Assembly: GCA_047608075.1 (NCBI GenBank)
Contig: JBLKRX010000018.1
Location: 34,460 to 98,459, forward strand
DNA length: 64,000 bases
Direction: 5' to 3'
DNA from: Ferdinandcohnia humi_A
Lineage (GTDB): Bacteria > Bacillota > Bacilli > Bacillales > Bacillaceae_L
The notes under the pieces are model-generated. The model had not been told where the DNA came from, ran no database searches, and saw only the letters and a program-made list of their open reading frames with translations. Made by a program: the position numbers and the translations under genes. The stretch's first letter is position 1, and each line of letters starts with the position of its first letter. Shown here piece after piece: positions 51,601 to 59,778 of the stretch.

Positions 51601-52053
51601 AGAGATTATTTTTTTTGCAGCTTCTATTTCTCCAGTAAATAGCTTTTGTTCCACCTCTCCTAGTCGCCCTGGAGAAATTCCAATCAATCCATCACAATAA
51701 CGGGATAACCATCTTTTTGGGATGCCCTCCTTTGATTTGGTTTGAATAGCACTACTAATTTTCAATAGATTTTGATACCCATTGTTATTTGTAGCTAGTA
51801 ATATCATTGGATGGGATGATTTTGCTCCATCCTCTTCCTCTGTTAAAACGGAAGCCGTTAATCCAATAATAGGCTTTATTCCTCGTTTTTTACACTCTTT
51901 ATAAAATGGTATAGCACCATACATAACGTTTTCATCAGTTAGAGCTAATGCTTTATAGCCAAGGTTATATGCTTTTTCAACTAAGCTCTCAACCTTTGCA
52001 GAGCTAGATAAAAGGCTAAAAGCACTCTGAACTTGAAGATGAACAAAAGGCAA
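48676..52053 (-). CDS. dnaE: DNA polymerase III subunit alpha (DnaE)
   Basis: A 1125-residue family-C polymerase, the lagging-strand and SOS polymerase of Bacillus beside PolC. N-terminal PHP domain (ALTDENVMYGAIPFYKEC), palm domain with VTGPGRGSAAGSLVAYVL and catalytic PDIDIDFPD (near 388), FNRSHAVAYSMIAYQLAYLK, the helix-hairpin-helix region and a C-terminal OB fold (KGEVMAFITISDETGDLEAV). The start is a TTG at 52053: AAGGTG lies six bases upstream and the following FVHLQVQSAFSLL matches the homologues. A GTG at 52062 overlaps the ribosome site. Confidence 0.97.
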   Translation of the reverse strand: MPFVHLQVQSAFSLLSSSAKVESLVEKAYNLGYKALALTDENVMYGAIPFYKECKKRGIKPIIGLTASVLTEEEDGAKSSHPMILLATNNNGYQNLLKISSAIQTKSKEGIPKRWLSRYCDGLIGISPGRLGEVEQKLFTGEIEAAKKIISQYKMIFKENGFYLSIQDHRTSEEGQLKKLLFSISNEMGVPLVASNHVQYIEQEDSFAHECLLSIKHGTKLSDENRVILPSKEYYLKKPEEMIELFSVTPEVIGNTLLIAGKCNVEFEFGKFVLPKYPVPNEESAADYLSRICLKGLYERYSSPSEEYLDRLQYELDVIKKMNFSDYFLIVWDFMKYAHENGIVTGPGRGSAAGSLVAYVLQITDVDPIEHMLLFERFLNPERISMPDIDIDFPDNRRDEMIEYVSQKYGRLHVAQIITFGTLAARAALRDVGRVMGISPKEADYIAKQVPSRLGITLKEAYSESTTLREYINNIELGKKIFETAIKIEGLPRHTSTHAAGVVISEQPLTDLIAIQEGHNEVYLTQFPMDILEEIGLLKMDFLGLRNLTLLENIQSLIQRGTGKRIELSSIPLDDPNTYQLLSKGDTTGVFQLESSGMRSVLSRLKPSELEDIVAVNALYRPGPMENIPMYIARKHKKEAVEYPHPDLEPILSKTYGVIVYQEQIMQIASKMAGFSLGEADLLRRAVSKKKKEVLDKEREHFITGSLAKGYSKKTANEIYDLIVRFANYGFNRSHAVAYSMIAYQLAYLKANYPLYFMSALLTSAIGNDDKLGQYIREAKQKGITILPPSVNKSYYPFIVEKKAIRYSLAAIKSVGVATLRDILDARKTKPFTDLFDFCVRTSISSVNRRTLEALICSGAFDEFKEHRATLLATLDVALEHAELVRPKNDGGQFDLFIEDDFGLKPKYVEVEPFTDVERLRFEKEALGFYLSSHPISPYSTYLKGIGAVPIFSVTDSVQKSVSVGAFITKERTIRTKKGEVMAFITISDETGDLEAVAFPKTYTQYGRLLRNEAILLVKGKIENRNNQVQLLIQSVEQLPEKIEAMKANTEQTLYVRFEELHQTDRIFTELKDLLKQFPGSTAVVVYYEDKHKTIKLQEELWVSPTSEFLSRLEALLGHKNVVLK

Positions 52054-52223
52054 TGAAATCACACCTTTCTCATTTTATTTTTCGATACGAACTATCTCTT
52101 GTATTAATTATAGTCTTTATTACAAAACAATCAAAACATAACTCATAGATGAATCAGTTTGTCCATATATATGTAAGAAGGAAGATTTAGTAGGAAAGAC
52201 AGAATCCATAAAGAGGTGTTCTT

Positions 52224-52562
52224 ATGGAAGTAAAAGAGGCGTTTATGCCTGCATTTATTCATAGTTTCTTTATAGCTTTAGGTGTCTTATTAGGAGGTTC
52301 ATTGATTGGTGGTATTGGAGCATTTATCTCAGGTGAACCACCATTGACTCAAATTTATTCTGTCGCGAGCAAATTAAAAATATGGGCACTAGTTGCTGCG
52401 ATTGGAGGAACATTTGATGCATTCTACAGCTTTGAAAGAGGAATATTTTTAGGACAAACAAAAGATGTATTCAAGCAATTTTTATTAATCATTTCTGCAA
52501 TGGGCGGAGCTCAAATTGGCTGGAGAATAATTGAATGGTTTACGCAGGAGCATATCACATAA
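52224..52562 (+). CDS. ytrH: Sporulation membrane protein YtrH
   Basis: A 112-residue membrane protein with three or four hydrophobic helices and the conserved FYSFERGIFLG and GGAQIGWRIIEWFT segments of YtrH. In B. subtilis ytrH and ytrI are sigma-E-controlled and needed for efficient sporulation, acting in the mother cell membrane. GAGGTG lies eight bases before the ATG. The stop codon overlaps the ytrI start by one base (TAATG), so the pair is translationally coupled. Confidence 0.9.
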   Translation: MEVKEAFMPAFIHSFFIALGVLLGGSLIGGIGAFISGEPPLTQIYSVASKLKIWALVAAIGGTFDAFYSFERGIFLGQTKDVFKQFLLIISAMGGAQIGWRIIEWFTQEHIT

Positions 52563-53065
52563 TGAGAGTACCACCATTTTATCAAAAACCTGGTTGGCAA
52601 AGATTTTTTGCAGGAGTTGCGGTGGGCGCTTTAATAAGCTGGTTTGTATTTTTGTATCAATTCGGTGTCCTTCAAGAAAAACAATTACAACTTCTTACAA
52701 CACAGCAAAGTGAAATTAAAGATTTACAGGATCGCAATAACACACTAATCGAGGATGCAAAAAAACTTAATGAATCGAATAAAAACAAGTTAAAAATTCA
52801 GGACTTCAAGGTCGAGTTTATAAATCAGAAAAAGCATGATCTTGGTACTCTTAACCTGCATATTCTAAGCGATGCTGTTATAAAAGATTTAAATCACCTG
52901 ATAGGTAAAGATATTGAAAGTGTATCAATTAACAAGGAGCTTCTTCGTAAAGCTATTGAAAACAAACAATATACATTAGATGATAAGAACTATAAGCTAC
53001 AAATATATGCAATCTATTTTGATACAACCTTAGAAATCACACTAAATATTCAATTGGTTAAATAG
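52562..53065 (+). CDS. ytrI: Sporulation protein YtrI
   Basis: A 167-residue protein with one N-terminal membrane helix (FFAGVAVGALISWFVFLYQFG) and a coiled coil at about 35-75 (QQSEIKDLQDRNNTLIEDAK). A C-terminal domain ends ITLNIQLVK. It probably stays anchored with its tail outside and partners YtrH. The ATG at 52562 is supported by AGGAG eleven bases upstream and by the conserved PPFYQKPGWQRFF start; a longer in-frame start at 52535 lies inside ytrH. Confidence 0.88.
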   Translation: MRVPPFYQKPGWQRFFAGVAVGALISWFVFLYQFGVLQEKQLQLLTTQQSEIKDLQDRNNTLIEDAKKLNESNKNKLKIQDFKVEFINQKKHDLGTLNLHILSDAVIKDLNHLIGKDIESVSINKELLRKAIENKQYTLDDKNYKLQIYAIYFDTTLEITLNIQLVK

Positions 53066-53104
53066 ACCATTTTTTGTCTCTTGCCTTTTAGGCAGGAGTA
53101 TACC

Positions 53105-53131
53105 TCCTATCTTAAGATAAGGGGTTTTTTT
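53105..53131 (+). terminator. ytrHI terminator
   Basis: CCTATCTTAAGATAAGG self-complementary stem followed by seven T residues. Confidence 0.75.
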
Positions 53132-53184
53132 CTTATTTGAAGGCTTTTTTCTGAAAGATTGTTGCTATTTGATTTAGTTAGGCA

Positions 53185-53370
53185 TAAGGTTTTCCGCTCC
53201 TGGAACTCGCTTTAAGTGGGTGGTACGTGAGCCTCCTCGTGAGCTGCGCTCCTGCGGGTCTCACCTGGCCACGCTTTTCCCGCAGGACATTGAAGGTCAT
53301 CCTCAAAAAAACCCATGCACGATGAAAACGAGAATGCATTTTCGAGGAATCTCCTGCCATACGCTACAAC
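53185..53370. repeat. Dispersed repeat, family 2, copy 4
   Basis: Contains GAGCCTCCTCGTGAGCTGCG, CACGCTTTTCCCGCAGGA and CCCATGCACGATGAAAACG, the long subtype. It occupies the middle of the 480-bp gap between ytrI and the small gene at 53546. Confidence 0.75.
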
Positions 53371-53545
53371 TTAGGACGCTATCGAACAAATTGCTTTAAC
53401 ATAATCTCCTGAAGAACATTCCGAAACAACAGAGTTTACGAAAATTGCCTTTGGAATAAAATGTGAACATTTTCCGAAAATTAAAAAAATATGTAGCATT
53501 TTTACTACCAGATGAAATAAAATAAAAAAGAGAGGAGGCGGATAA

Positions 53546-53737
53546 ATGTATATTATTAATCGAAGAAAACTTTTAAATGAAAAAATGGCAAGAATCAAAA
53601 ATGGTTATTCTGCCTATGCAGAATCAATGGAAATCGCTAACCTGCTTAAAAAAGAAATCCAAGCTCTCAATTTAAATGTACATGAAGAAGTGACTGATAT
53701 TGGTTCCTGGTTTATACCTGAAAGAGTTAAAAACTAA
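53546..53737 (+). CDS. Small conserved protein of unknown function
   Basis: A 63-residue, mostly helical soluble protein starting MYIINRRKLLNEKMARIKNG, with ESMEIANLLKKEIQALNLNV in the middle. No known domain. AGAGGAGG lies seven bases before the ATG, which strongly supports translation. It shares a bidirectional terminator with nrnA. Small genes between ytrI and nrnA are common in Bacillus, but I cannot name this one with certainty. Confidence 0.7.
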   Translation: MYIINRRKLLNEKMARIKNGYSAYAESMEIANLLKKEIQALNLNVHEEVTDIGSWFIPERVKN

Positions 53738-53741
53738 AGGA

Positions 53742-53770
53742 AAAGTCGCCGAAAAAGAGCGACTTTATTT
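53742..53770. terminator. Terminator between the small gene and nrnA
   Basis: AAAGTCGC and GCGACTTT enclose a 9-base loop and are followed by T residues on the plus strand and A-rich sequence on the other. Confidence 0.75.
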
Positions 53771-53772
53771 TT

Positions 53773-54711
53773 TTATTCTTCTTTACTCACTTCTCGTAAA
53801 TCGGATAATACATCTTCAACCTCTTCCCAAGAATAAATCGTAGCTCCAGATGCCAGTGGATGTCCTCCGCCATTATATCGGCGTGCTACACCGTTTATAA
53901 TTGGCCCTTTTGATCGTAAACGAACCCTAATTTGCTCCTCTTCTTCAACAAAAAACACCCATGCTCTAATATTTTCAACGTTGCCTAGAATGCTTACAAG
54001 CTGCGAAGCATCTGTTGGAGAGACGTCATATTTCTGCAAAATGTCTTTTGTGATAATAACAGATGCTACTCCATGTTCAGAAACCTTGTAATTTTGATAT
54101 ACATACCCACTTAAACGTGCAACATTTTCCTTTGTTTTATAGAGTTCTTCATAAAGTTTCGGGAATGAAAACCCGAATTGGATCAACTCTCCTGCATATG
54201 TAAACGTCTTTGGATTTGTACTTTGGAATAGGAATCTACCAGTATCTCCAACGATTCCAGCGAAGATGAGTCTAGCAGCTTCCTTAGAAACATAAAATCC
54301 TTGTTCTTTCCCTGCCAAATATAGCTCATATATCATCTCACTAGTAGAACTTGCATTTAGATCAACCCACAAAATATCACCGTATGCATCCTCATTTGGG
54401 TGATGGTCAATTTTAATTAGCATCTTTCCATTCTTAAAGCGCTGATCAGAAATACGCTCTTGATTAGCTGTATCACACACGATGACAAGTGCTTCATCAT
54501 ACATCTCATCAGGAACTTCGTCCATCTGGTTTAGAAAAAGTAATGAAGATTCATCTTCCCCCACTATGAACACCTTTTTCTCTGGAAAAGAAGTTTTCAA
54601 GATTTCTGCTAACCCGCCTTGTGATCCATATGCGTCTGGATCCGGCCTCACATGGCGATGAATAATGATTGTATCAAACATTTTTATTGTATTGATAATT
54701 TTCTGTTTCAT
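53773..54711 (-). CDS. nrnA: Oligoribonuclease NrnA / pAp phosphatase
   Basis: A 312-residue DHH-DHHA1 phosphoesterase that degrades 2-5-nucleotide RNAs and dephosphorylates pAp. Manganese ligands are seen in HRHVRPDPDAYGSQGG (motifs I and II), VCDTANQERI (III) and IKIDHHPNEDAYG (IV, the DHH motif). The C-terminal DHHA1 domain has RRYNGGGHPLASGATI, which binds the substrate. GGTGGAG precedes the ATG. In B. subtilis it is ytqI, in the same order. Confidence 0.97.
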   Translation of the reverse strand: MKQKIINTIKMFDTIIIHRHVRPDPDAYGSQGGLAEILKTSFPEKKVFIVGEDESSLLFLNQMDEVPDEMYDEALVIVCDTANQERISDQRFKNGKMLIKIDHHPNEDAYGDILWVDLNASSTSEMIYELYLAGKEQGFYVSKEAARLIFAGIVGDTGRFLFQSTNPKTFTYAGELIQFGFSFPKLYEELYKTKENVARLSGYVYQNYKVSEHGVASVIITKDILQKYDVSPTDASQLVSILGNVENIRAWVFFVEEEEQIRVRLRSKGPIINGVARRYNGGGHPLASGATIYSWEEVEDVLSDLREVSKEE

Positions 54712-54883
54712 TGTTCTCCACCTTTTCTATTCTAGTTTCAAGTGTACGTATAGCTCGGAAAAAGAGGTTTTTATTTACTGGTAGAACATGTTTTCACGAA
54801 GTTTCCACATTCTATTCGCTAGTAATTTAGTAGGGTTCCCGTTACAATAGGAATAGCACTTATGTAAATGGAGGAAATTCAAC

Positions 54884-55177
54884 ATGCAAGTACTTGTTGT
54901 ATTAATTATCTTTTCGTTGGCATTTTATTTCTATTATAAAACAAAATACTTCCGTTCAAGACGGCCAATAGAAAAACAATGTCTCTCTGGTAAATCTAGT
55001 ATGGCATTGGGATTATTTGTAGCATTTTTTGGAATTAATACATTTTTTGTTCACCCTTCAACTATTTCAACAATTATCGGAATCGTACTTATATTAGTTG
55101 GCGGTGGTAGTACTTGGGCTGGATATCGTGCATATAAGCATTTTGCACCTATGGTTGCACAAGAAGCCCAGCAATAA
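54884..55177 (+). CDS. ytpI: YtpI-like membrane protein
   Basis: A 97-residue protein with three hydrophobic segments (VLVVLIIFSLAFYFY, MALGLFVAFFGINTFF, IIGIVLILVGGGSTWAGYRA) and a basic stretch KYFRSRRPIEKQ between the first two. The family is named after B. subtilis YtpI, which occupies the same position between nrnA and ytoI. Function unknown. GGAGG-type site before the ATG. Confidence 0.85.
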   Translation: MQVLVVLIIFSLAFYFYYKTKYFRSRRPIEKQCLSGKSSMALGLFVAFFGINTFFVHPSTISTIIGIVLILVGGGSTWAGYRAYKHFAPMVAQEAQQ

Positions 55178-55179
55178 TA

Positions 55180-55335
55180 AGAAAAGCGTAAGAGCCTTGC
55201 TCAGCTCCGACAAGCAAATGTTCTGTGGCAAAAAAGGCGCATTTTGACTTTTCTTGCCACTGGTTATTTGACCTCGAGGGGCTAGGCGCTGGAGCTAGAC
55301 ATTGAATACTATGTTCAAATTTTATACTTTCCTAT
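55180..55335. repeat. Dispersed repeat, family 3, copy 2
   Basis: Includes GAAAAGCGTAAGAGCCTTGC, TCAGCTCCGACAAGC, TTGACCTCGAGGGGCTAGG and GCGCTGGAGCTAGACATTG. It is the common Bacillus intergenic repeat of the AGCGTAAGAGCCTTG type and lies between ytpI and ytoI. Confidence 0.7.
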
Positions 55336-55340
55336 CCTTA

Positions 55341-55368
55341 AAAAAAGCTCGGCAACTGCCGAGCAAAA
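55341..55368 (-). terminator. ytoI terminator
   Basis: GCTCGGCA/TGCCGAGC stem with a 2-base loop and a run of seven T residues on the minus strand. Confidence 0.85.
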
Positions 55369-55430
55369 GAATATTGTACATAAGAATTAAGCCGCTTTAA
55401 AAGAAGCGGTATTTGCGACTCTATTTAATT

Positions 55431-56756
55431 TTACGATCTATCAAGCAACTGCGCCATCATCATCGCTTTTCCAACAACAATTCCACCGTTGTATACCTCA
55501 ACATCAACCTTACCAAATTTTCTACCAACCTCTAATATTTTCGGACGTATTTCTAGTTTACTCTCCATTTGAACAGGCTTTATAAAATAAATTGTAATGT
55601 TCTCAATGACGAGGTCACCTTTTTTAAAGGATTTTAAGACGCGGTTTGCAGCTTCTGTCACAATTGTTGTAAAAACCCCGTACGATATTGTTCCTAGGAA
55701 GTTTGTCATTTGGGGAGTTACCTCGCATTGATAAGCAACTTCACCTTTCGTATCAGAAATATCCTCAAACTGATTGGTAATAATATCATCAATGGTTTCA
55801 CCAACCTGCGGCTGGCGGCCAATCATCTGTAATGCCTTTAATACATCTTGACGACTAATAATACCCTGTAATCGATTGCTTTGGTCAACTACAGGTAGAA
55901 CTTCTATTCCTTCCCACACCATCATATGGGAGACAGATGCAACCGAAGTCTTTTCGTTTACTGTCATTGGGTGCTTTGTCATTGCTTTCTCGATTGGAAG
56001 ACTATGGTCTTGTCCCATAATGTCCTTCGAAGTCACCATACCGACAACTTTTGATTGATCATCTATGACTGGGTACCGTCCATGCCCAGTTTCCGCATTA
56101 TATTGATACCATTTTTCAACTTTGTCTGTAAGATGGAGACAAACTGTATTCTCTTTAGATGTAAGGATATCCTCAACTAGAACAATTTCTTTTTTGATAA
56201 GCTGATCATAAATTGCTCGGTTAATCATCGTAGCAACAGTAAAGGTATCGTAGCTGCTCGAAATAATAGGGAGCTGTAGCCCATCTGCTAACTTTTTCAC
56301 TGATTCATCAGTATCAAAGCCACCTGTTATTAGCACAGCAGCTCCCGCATTCAATGCATATTCATGTGCCTTTGTTCGGTTTCCAACTATTAGTAAGTTA
56401 CCAGCACCTGTGTAGCGCATCATAGCTTCAAGCTTCATTGCGCCAATTACAAACTTATTAAGAGTTTTATGTAACCCTGCTTTTCCCCCAAGAACTTGTC
56501 CATCTACTATATTTACTACTTCAGCGAAAGTAAGCTTTTCAATATTTTCCTTCTTTTTTCTCTCAATTCTTATTGTACCAACACGTTCAATTGTACTAAC
56601 ATAGCCTTTGTTCTCAGCATCCTTTATTGCCCGATAAGCAGTTCCTTCGCTTACCTTCATATCCTTTGCGATTTGTCTTACAGAGATTTTTTCCCCAATT
56701 GGAAGTGTGTCAATATATTGCAAAATTTGCTCATGCTTCGTCGCCAAGCTCTTCAC
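55431..56756 (-). CDS. ytoI: YtoI: HTH-DRTGG-CBS-hotdog regulator
   Basis: A 441-residue multidomain protein. N-terminal winged helix (ISVRQIAKDMKVSEGTAYRA), DRTGG domain (about 75-180, ending near AAVLITGGFDTDESV), two CBS modules (VCLHLTDKVEKWYQ and EKAMTKHPMTVNE) that should bind an adenine nucleotide, and a C-terminal hotdog thioesterase-like domain (TEAANRVLKSFKKGDLVIEN). The architecture is that of SpxR-type regulators. The target genes in this organism are unknown. Confidence 0.88.
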   Translation of the reverse strand: MKSLATKHEQILQYIDTLPIGEKISVRQIAKDMKVSEGTAYRAIKDAENKGYVSTIERVGTIRIERKKKENIEKLTFAEVVNIVDGQVLGGKAGLHKTLNKFVIGAMKLEAMMRYTGAGNLLIVGNRTKAHEYALNAGAAVLITGGFDTDESVKKLADGLQLPIISSSYDTFTVATMINRAIYDQLIKKEIVLVEDILTSKENTVCLHLTDKVEKWYQYNAETGHGRYPVIDDQSKVVGMVTSKDIMGQDHSLPIEKAMTKHPMTVNEKTSVASVSHMMVWEGIEVLPVVDQSNRLQGIISRQDVLKALQMIGRQPQVGETIDDIITNQFEDISDTKGEVAYQCEVTPQMTNFLGTISYGVFTTIVTEAANRVLKSFKKGDLVIENITIYFIKPVQMESKLEIRPKILEVGRKFGKVDVEVYNGGIVVGKAMMMAQLLDRS

Positions 56757-56873
56757 CCTCTACTAATCATTCTTTTTCTAACGATAACAGGCAGTTATTT
56801 TCTCGGTTCATATTAAGATGAAGCAGAAACTGTTGTTATTGGCAACTGCCGGCAATGGTCCAGATGGATAAGA

Positions 56874-57150
56874 ATTGTGCGAGCGCCTTGTTCAAACCCG
56901 ACAAGTAAATATTCCGTGGCAAAAAAGTCGATTTTTTGACTATTCATTGCCATGCATTATTGACCTCGAGCTGCTTAAAGCACTAAGGAAGGCTTCTGAA
57001 TAACCTCCGTATGAACAAGCCATGGTTGTTCCGAATGCTTCACACAAGATTATCGTAAAAGCTTATTCGGGTGAAAACTGGCTAGGCGCTGAAGCTGGAT
57101 ATTGAAAACTATGTTCAAAATATTACATTCTTATCATTTAACAAAGACTA
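56874..57150. repeat. Dispersed repeat, family 3, copy 3 (composite)
   Basis: The 570-bp gap between ytoI and the next gene holds a long repeat: GCGAGCGCCTTGTTCAAACC, GACCTCGAGCTGC, AACAAGCCATGGTTGTTCC (self-complementary), GAAAACTGGCTAGGCGCTG and AGCTGGATATTGAAAACTATG. It combines the left part of copy 2 and the right part of copy 1. Confidence 0.65.
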
Positions 57151-57326
57151 TTCATAGGAAAAGGTATCTTTCTACCCTTCTTTTAAACCCTGGATTGTCT
57201 TTATTCCCACTCATATGGACCGAAACCACATGCTTTTACTTTACAAGTAAATGGGAGTAGTTTCACCTTTGTTCCGTAGCATCTTATATCTATTATAAGG
57301 GTGATAGAAACTATATTCAATCTTGG

Positions 57327-57572
57327 CTATTGATACTGACGCTGCCTTATTCTTTTTTGGGAACGTAATTGTGCAGGTTTTGTTGTTTTTTTAGTTAACT
57401 TTGGTCCGTATAATAACCCAATTAAATTTCCACTAACCACAATAAGGGCAAATAACATCCATGAAAGTGCGAATATACCTTCAAGACCTTCTGCTCCAAT
57501 CGTTAGTCTTGGAACTCCATAATAAAGCAATACACCACAAAGTAATAAGCAAAGTAATAATCTATTATGCAT
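57327..57572 (-). CDS. Small membrane protein of unknown function
   Basis: An 81-residue protein with two membrane helices (LLLCLLLCGVLLYYGV and FALSWMLFALIVVSGNLIGLL) and a basic tail (RSQKRIRQRQYQ). No domain recognised. The ATG at 57572 is five bases after GGAGGG; an in-frame start at 57641 lies in the ytkL terminator. It follows ytkL in the same direction but with a terminator between. Confidence 0.65.
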   Translation of the reverse strand: MHNRLLLCLLLCGVLLYYGVPRLTIGAEGLEGIFALSWMLFALIVVSGNLIGLLYGPKLTKKTTKPAQLRSQKRIRQRQYQ

Positions 57573-57624
57573 ATTTTTCCCTCCATTTTTAATAGCTTGT
57601 TTCATTTTATGTGAGCAAGCTACA

Positions 57625-57655
57625 AAAAAGACGTGAATCATTTAGATTCACGTCT
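57625..57655 (-). terminator. ytkL terminator
   Basis: GACGTGAATC/GATTCACGTC with a 5-base loop and T-run on the minus strand. Confidence 0.85.
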
Positions 57656-57748
57656 GGACTGTTGAATACTCGGCGAATTCCCTCACTCATTGCGCTCATT
57701 CTGCAACTTCTATTCACGGCTAAGCTCAGCTCTTACAAAGGGTTAGAG

Positions 57749-58432
57749 TTATAACTCAATTACCTCACCTGGTACAAGTGCTTTTCCATCTGAAGATGTA
57801 AGCTTTGATACAAAGACATACGGGTCCTGCTCAATAATTGGGAAAGTATTATAATGAATTGGAACAACGATCTTTGCCTTTAACCATTCTGCTGCAATTA
57901 ACGCGTCATCTGGCCCCATTGTAAAGTTATCACCAATTGGAAGGAATGCAACATCTATATCATTAAGCTCCCCTATTAATTTCATGTCAGAGAACAACCC
58001 TGTGTCCCCTGCATGATAAATGGTCTTGCCTTCTGCTGTAAATAATATTCCACCTGGCATACCTGTATAGATAATTTCCTTAGTATCTTCTTTAACAAAG
58101 CTAGAACCATGAAATGCATGCGTATACTTCACTTTTCCAAAGTCAAATTGATGAGCTCCACCGATATGCATGGGATGTGTATTAACCCCCTGCCAACTTA
58201 AGTATACAGCTAGCTCATTCGGTGCGACTACAATACTAGAGTTACGTTTAGCTAGTTCAACTGTATCCCCAACATGGTCACCATGGCCGTGCGTTAATAA
58301 TATGACATCTACTTTCTCTTCAGACGCCTTCAAATCTGTTAAGCTATTGCCTGTAATAAAGGGATCTACTATTATTGTTTTGCCATTTGAAACGATTTTT
58401 ACAACAGAATGACCATGATACGATATTTTCAT
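57749..58432 (-). CDS. ytkL: Metal-dependent hydrolase, UPF0173 (YtkL)
   Basis: A 227-residue metallo-beta-lactamase-fold hydrolase. ILLTHGHGDHVGD gives the HxHxDH zinc motif. IYHAGDTGLFSDMKLIGEL and VPIHYNTFPIIEQDP supply further ligands. The substrate is unknown. The ATG at 58432 follows GAAAGGGG. In Bacillus it lies next to an M24 peptidase gene, divergently, as here. Confidence 0.93.
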   Translation of the reverse strand: MKISYHGHSVVKIVSNGKTIIVDPFITGNSLTDLKASEEKVDVILLTHGHGDHVGDTVELAKRNSSIVVAPNELAVYLSWQGVNTHPMHIGGAHQFDFGKVKYTHAFHGSSFVKEDTKEIIYTGMPGGILFTAEGKTIYHAGDTGLFSDMKLIGELNDIDVAFLPIGDNFTMGPDDALIAAEWLKAKIVVPIHYNTFPIIEQDPYVFVSKLTSSDGKALVPGEVIEL

Positions 58433-58610
58433 CTAGAATTCCCCTTTCTAAATTAAGTGTTGTAGGTTTTATACTTCTTTCTTACTTCTTACCTTTCCTT
58501 CTTTTCCACCTACATTTATATCCTTTTCTGTTTGAAATAAACAAAGAAAGTTTACAATTCACTTTATAATTTGCTACTCTTTACATATATGAGAAAAGGA
58601 AGTGTATACC

Positions 58611-59705
58611 ATGAATCAACGTTTACAACAGCTTTCAAGCTGGTTAAAAGAAAAGGATATTCCATGTAGTTTTATTACTTCTACTCCCAATGTATTTTAC
58701 TTAACAAATTTTTATACGGAGCCACATGAAAGACTTTTAGGTTTGTTTGTGTTTCAACAAGAGGAACCGATTTTAATATGCCCTAAAATGGAAGTAGCTC
58801 AAGCAAAGAACGCTGGCTGGCAGTACGACATAATTGGATTCAGTGATACTGATAATCCATGGGAACTTATCCATAGAACTCTTTCTCAACGAAATTTTAA
58901 AGCGAGCAAGGTTGCACTAGAAAAAGAGCACTTGACTGTGGATCGGTTCGAGAGAATGAGAGAACTTTTTCCTACGGCTGAATTTGTATCTGCTGAGGAA
59001 AAGCTGCATATGCTCCGTATGATAAAAGAGGATAAAGAGGTTTCAATACTACGAGAGGCTGCGAAATTAGCCGATTATGGGGTTGAAATAGGTGTTTCTG
59101 CATTAGCAGAAGGTAAATCTGAATTAGACGTACTTGCAACAATTGAATTTGAATTGAAGAAAAAAGGGATTCGCCAAATGTCATTTGACACTATGGTGTT
59201 AACGGGTTTAAAAACAGCTGCTCCCCATGGAAAGCCTGGACTCGATAAAATCTCGAAGGGTGACCTTGTTTTATTTGACTTAGGTGTTGTACTAGATGGC
59301 TATTGTTCAGATATTACAAGAACAGTGGCTTTCGGAAAAGTCTCTGAAAAACAAAAAGAAGTATACAACACAGTCCTTAAGGCACAATTAGCAGCAGTGA
59401 ACGCATGTAAACCTGGTAGAAGAGTTGGGGATATTGATCGTACTGCTCGAACAATTATTTCTGAAGCTGGATATGGCGAATACTTTACTCACCGTATCGG
59501 ACATGGACTTGGAATTGATGTACATGAGTTTCCATCAATGAACGAAAACAATGACATGCTTTTACAAAAAGGAATGTCCTTCACCATTGAACCGGGAATT
59601 TATGTCCCTGAAATTGGTGGAGTACGAATCGAAGATGATATGATTATTACTTCGGATGGTGCTGAAACCTTGACTTCGTTCCCTAAAGAATTAATTATTA
59701 AGTAA
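58611..59705 (+). CDS. Xaa-Pro peptidase, M24 family
   Basis: A 364-residue cytosolic dipeptidase releasing N-terminal residues before proline. The N-terminal creatinase domain covers about 1-130. The pita-bread catalytic domain has metal ligands in LFDLGVVLDGYCSDITRTVA (two Asp), HRIGHGLGIDVHEFP (His), FTIEPGIYVP (Glu) and GGVRIEDDM (Glu). The ATG at 58611 is eight bases after AAGGAAG; a GTG three codons upstream is less likely. Confidence 0.95.
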   Translation: MNQRLQQLSSWLKEKDIPCSFITSTPNVFYLTNFYTEPHERLLGLFVFQQEEPILICPKMEVAQAKNAGWQYDIIGFSDTDNPWELIHRTLSQRNFKASKVALEKEHLTVDRFERMRELFPTAEFVSAEEKLHMLRMIKEDKEVSILREAAKLADYGVEIGVSALAEGKSELDVLATIEFELKKKGIRQMSFDTMVLTGLKTAAPHGKPGLDKISKGDLVLFDLGVVLDGYCSDITRTVAFGKVSEKQKEVYNTVLKAQLAAVNACKPGRRVGDIDRTARTIISEAGYGEYFTHRIGHGLGIDVHEFPSMNENNDMLLQKGMSFTIEPGIYVPEIGGVRIEDDMIITSDGAETLTSFPKELIIK

Positions 59706-59710
59706 AATCA

Positions 59711-59745
59711 AAGGACCTTCGGACAAATGTCTAAAGGTCCTTTTT
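59711..59745 (+). terminator. Terminator after the M24 peptidase
   Basis: AAGGACCTT and AAAGGTCCTTTTT flank a 13-base loop. Confidence 0.8.
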
Positions 59746-59778
59746 ACTTTTTTCAGCCGAAGCTATACGGAATACTTA

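Noticed and set aside
53178..53598. Two minus-strand open frames in the gap after ytrI
   Set aside because: One is inside a family-2 repeat and the other is antisense to the promoter and start of the small gene at 53546.
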